From contig CAMLKV010000123.1 in NCBI GenBank assembly GCA_946480635.1, forward strand, positions 1 to 6,672: 6,672 nt of DNA. The letters run 5' to 3'. Shown in pieces: positions 4,733 through 6,672 of this stretch. The notes below the pieces were generated by a model that was not told the DNA's origin, made no database searches, and saw only the letters and a program-made list of their open reading frames with translations. Origin of the DNA: an uncultured Flavobacterium sp. (GTDB lineage Bacteria; Bacteroidota; Bacteroidia; Flavobacteriales; Flavobacteriaceae). The position numbers were made by a program, and so were the translations under genes. Within the stretch, counting starts at the first letter, position 1, and every line of letters starts with the position of its first letter.

Positions 4733-6598
4733 TTATAAACTTCTAAGTTGTTTAAGCTTCTCTTTCCAGGTTGCAAGTTCGTCTTTGTGACGTTCAATAT
4801 TCTTATTGATTTCTACAACCATTGGGTTATCTTTCTTAGCATTAGCAAAAAACTGAATATTATTCTCTAATTGGAAAATTTCTTTTTGAACTTCCTCAAT
4901 TTTACGCTGAATAAAGATCTTTTCATTATCGAGAGCTCTAGAATCATTTGAATCAGTCAATTGTTCAATACGATTGTTAAAACGCATCATTTCAGCATCC
5001 TTTTTACTCAAACTTAATTTTTCAAATAAAGCATCCAGTATTTTATTGAATTTACCTTCAATATGACGTCTTGCGAATGGAACTTTTCCGAAACTTTTCC
5101 AAGTTTCAATATGTTTTTTGATACCGTCTAAATCCGTTTTATGATTTCCCGTAAACTCAAAAAGGCGAACAGTTTCTAAATATTCTTTTTTCTTTTCAAA
5201 AGCTTCAATTTCTACAGCTTCATTTTCATTTCTTACAGCGTGTAGTCTATCAAAATAATGATTACAAGCTCCCTTAAATTCAGCCCAAACAGCGTCAGAA
5301 AATTTGCGAGGAACATGACCAATCTGTTTCCATTCTTCCTGGATTTTTTTCATGATTGGTGTAGTATTTGCAAAATCATCACTGTCTTGTAATTCTTTAG
5401 CACGAGCTACTAGAGCGTTTTTTTTGTCAAGATTGTTTTGTTGTTCTTTTTTAATGTCTTTATAAAATGAGTTTTTATGTGCATTAAAATTACGAACAGC
5501 TGTTTTGAAATCGCTCCAAGTTTGTTCATTTACATCTGCAGGGACTTTACCTGTAGAAAAGAATTCTTGACGTAAAGCTTCAATTTTATTTATTTGAGCT
5601 TGCCATCCAGAGTGTACCTCTACGTGTTCAGTTGCTATAGTTTCTATGGCAGCAATGACTTCTTTTTTCTTAGCAAGATTTTGTAATTCAATTTCGTGTT
5701 GTTGAGCAAATAAGCCTTCTCTTTTTTCGTGCATTTGCTTGGTAACTTCACTAAATTTCTGCCAGATTTCTTCGCGTTTTTCTCTGGAAACAGGACCTAT
5801 TTCTTCTTTCCAGATTTTGTGTAACGATTGAAGCTCTCTAAAAGCTTTAAACACATCTTGCTCCTTAAGTAAATCTTCTGCTCGGCTAATTATTTTTAAC
5901 TTTAACTCTAAATTGTGTTTAAAGTCTAAATCACGCGCTTCGCGGTCAAGATGTAAATAATCATAAAAATTCTCAACATGAAAATGATAGTTATTCCAGA
6001 CGTGATTGTATTTGTCTTTAGGAATAGCTCCGGCATTTTTCCAACGTTCACGTAAATCGTTGAATTTTTTTAGATTATCACCAATGTTTTCACTTGGGTT
6101 AATCAATGTTTTCAACTCTTCAATAAGTGCTAAACGTTTCTGAAGATTTTCCTTAAGTTTTGATTCTAAACTTTTAAAGTGATTATTTTTCTTCGTTTTG
6201 AAGTTATTGTATAACGAATCAAATTTTGTTTTTAAAGGTAAATGATATTCAAATTCTTCTGTAGAATTTGGGTTATCATGAAGGAATTCTTCCTTTTTTT
6301 CTTCAATAAAGTGGTTGTATTTAGATAAAAATGCTGTTTTGATTTCCTCAACATGGTCTTTTACTGCCAAAATATTTTCTTTAGCCACCACATGTTCCAG
6401 TTCAACCACTAATTTGTCCATGTCCATTGCTTCATAATCAAGCATAGGAAAGTCATGGCTGTCTTCAGTCGATGTGTGTTCGCTAGCCTCAGCATTTAAA
6501 TTTTCTATTGTTTCAATAGCTTCATTTGCAATATTTTGCGTTGTAGCTGCTGTGTTTCCGTCTGCTTGAAGCAGGTTGTCGTGTTGTTCTTCTTGCAT
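4733..6598 (-). CDS. DUF349-repeat protein, large and mostly helical
   Basis: This 621-residue cytoplasmic protein has no signal peptide or membrane segment. Residues 1-55 are acidic and low complexity. The rest is charged and helical, with five copies of the DUF349 unit centred on a Trp/Phe-x-x-x-G-x-(V/I)-P core: RWKNAGAIP (185-193), IWKEEIGPV (262-270, slightly altered), EFFSTGKVP (345-353), EWKQIGHVP (422-430) and TWKSFGKVP (499-507). The cores are spaced about 77-83 residues apart. Each is followed about 8-10 residues later by a second aromatic position, usually Trp (W201, W279, W361, W438). A C-terminal coiled coil (about 535-620) closes the protein. Length and repeat number are normal for the Bacteroidota family as I remember it. 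Function is unknown; a role as a scaffold or binding protein is only inference. The ATG at 6598 is the first in frame and opens the acidic segment. The gene stands alone on this strand and ends at the shared terminator. Confidence 0.9.
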   Translation of the reverse strand: MQEEQHDNLLQADGNTAATTQNIANEAIETIENLNAEASEHTSTEDSHDFPMLDYEAMDMDKLVVELEHVVAKENILAVKDHVEEIKTAFLSKYNHFIEEKKEEFLHDNPNSTEEFEYHLPLKTKFDSLYNNFKTKKNNHFKSLESKLKENLQKRLALIEELKTLINPSENIGDNLKKFNDLRERWKNAGAIPKDKYNHVWNNYHFHVENFYDYLHLDREARDLDFKHNLELKLKIISRAEDLLKEQDVFKAFRELQSLHKIWKEEIGPVSREKREEIWQKFSEVTKQMHEKREGLFAQQHEIELQNLAKKKEVIAAIETIATEHVEVHSGWQAQINKIEALRQEFFSTGKVPADVNEQTWSDFKTAVRNFNAHKNSFYKDIKKEQQNNLDKKNALVARAKELQDSDDFANTTPIMKKIQEEWKQIGHVPRKFSDAVWAEFKGACNHYFDRLHAVRNENEAVEIEAFEKKKEYLETVRLFEFTGNHKTDLDGIKKHIETWKSFGKVPFARRHIEGKFNKILDALFEKLSLSKKDAEMMRFNNRIEQLTDSNDSRALDNEKIFIQRKIEEVQKEIFQLENNIQFFANAKKDNPMVVEINKNIERHKDELATWKEKLKQLRSL

Positions 6599-6630
6599 AT
6601 CGCAGGATATTACTGTTTAATAATTAACGC

Positions 6631-6638
6631 CGAAGTTA
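6631..6638 (-). promoter_or_regulatory. Possible -7 element for the DUF349 gene
   Basis: Read on the minus strand, TAACTTCG differs from the Bacteroidota -7 consensus TAnnTTTG at one position. It lies 32 bases ahead of the ATG, a suitable distance for a short leader. No TTG is present at the expected -33 distance within the visible sequence. The assignment is weak, and the true promoter may lie beyond base 6672. Confidence 0.3.
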
Positions 6639-6672
6639 CTAAAAAGCGTATAAATTAGAAAGTAAAAACTGC

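Noticed and set aside
4606..4797. Minus-strand open frame across the shared terminator
   Set aside because: It runs through a strong terminator hairpin and overlaps the 3' ends of two real genes.

Overview
The window looks like chromosomal core DNA from a member of the Flavobacteriaceae, most likely Flavobacterium or a close relative. Four things suggest this. The DNA is AT-rich and third codon positions are mostly A or T. The only clear promoter matches the Bacteroidota -7 consensus TAnnTTTG. There are no Shine-Dalgarno sequences ahead of the genes. The order def - DUF5606 gene - mazG and the protein sequences themselves are typical of that family. This assignment comes from recognising the sequences, not from a search.

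Layout, left to right. (1) The 3' part of mqo, malate:quinone oxidoreductase, runs off the left edge and ends at 686. (2) Bases 687-849 hold a good -7 promoter element and a compact foldable element (about 721-836). A short dispersed repeat sits in the apical loop of one of its stems. I read the element as a structured RNA, either the 5' leader of def or a separate small RNA. (3) def (peptide deformylase) and a DUF5606 gene lie 24 bases apart and are closed by a strong intrinsic terminator at 1972-2014. (4) A second copy of the repeat (2070-2086) lies between that terminator and mazG. (5) mazG (nucleotide pyrophosphohydrolase), a secreted alpha/beta-hydrolase esterase, a small antibiotic-biosynthesis-monooxygenase (ABM) protein and a secreted protein of unknown function follow tightly on the plus strand, with gaps of 9, -4 and 29 bases. 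They probably form one transcription unit. (6) A bidirectional terminator (4699-4729) separates this unit from a convergent minus-strand gene for a 621-residue DUF349-repeat protein, which ends the window.

The genes do not form a single pathway. They are housekeeping and cell-maintenance functions: respiratory malate oxidation, N-terminal deformylation of new proteins, nucleotide-pool sanitation, and envelope or periplasmic proteins. No mobile element, CRISPR array, phage gene, tRNA or rRNA was seen, and no gene is broken. No stretch longer than 300 bases lacks a gene. The part most worth a second look is the structured element with its own promoter ahead of def, together with the repeat in its loop. 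I found no evidence for a wholly new multi-gene system.
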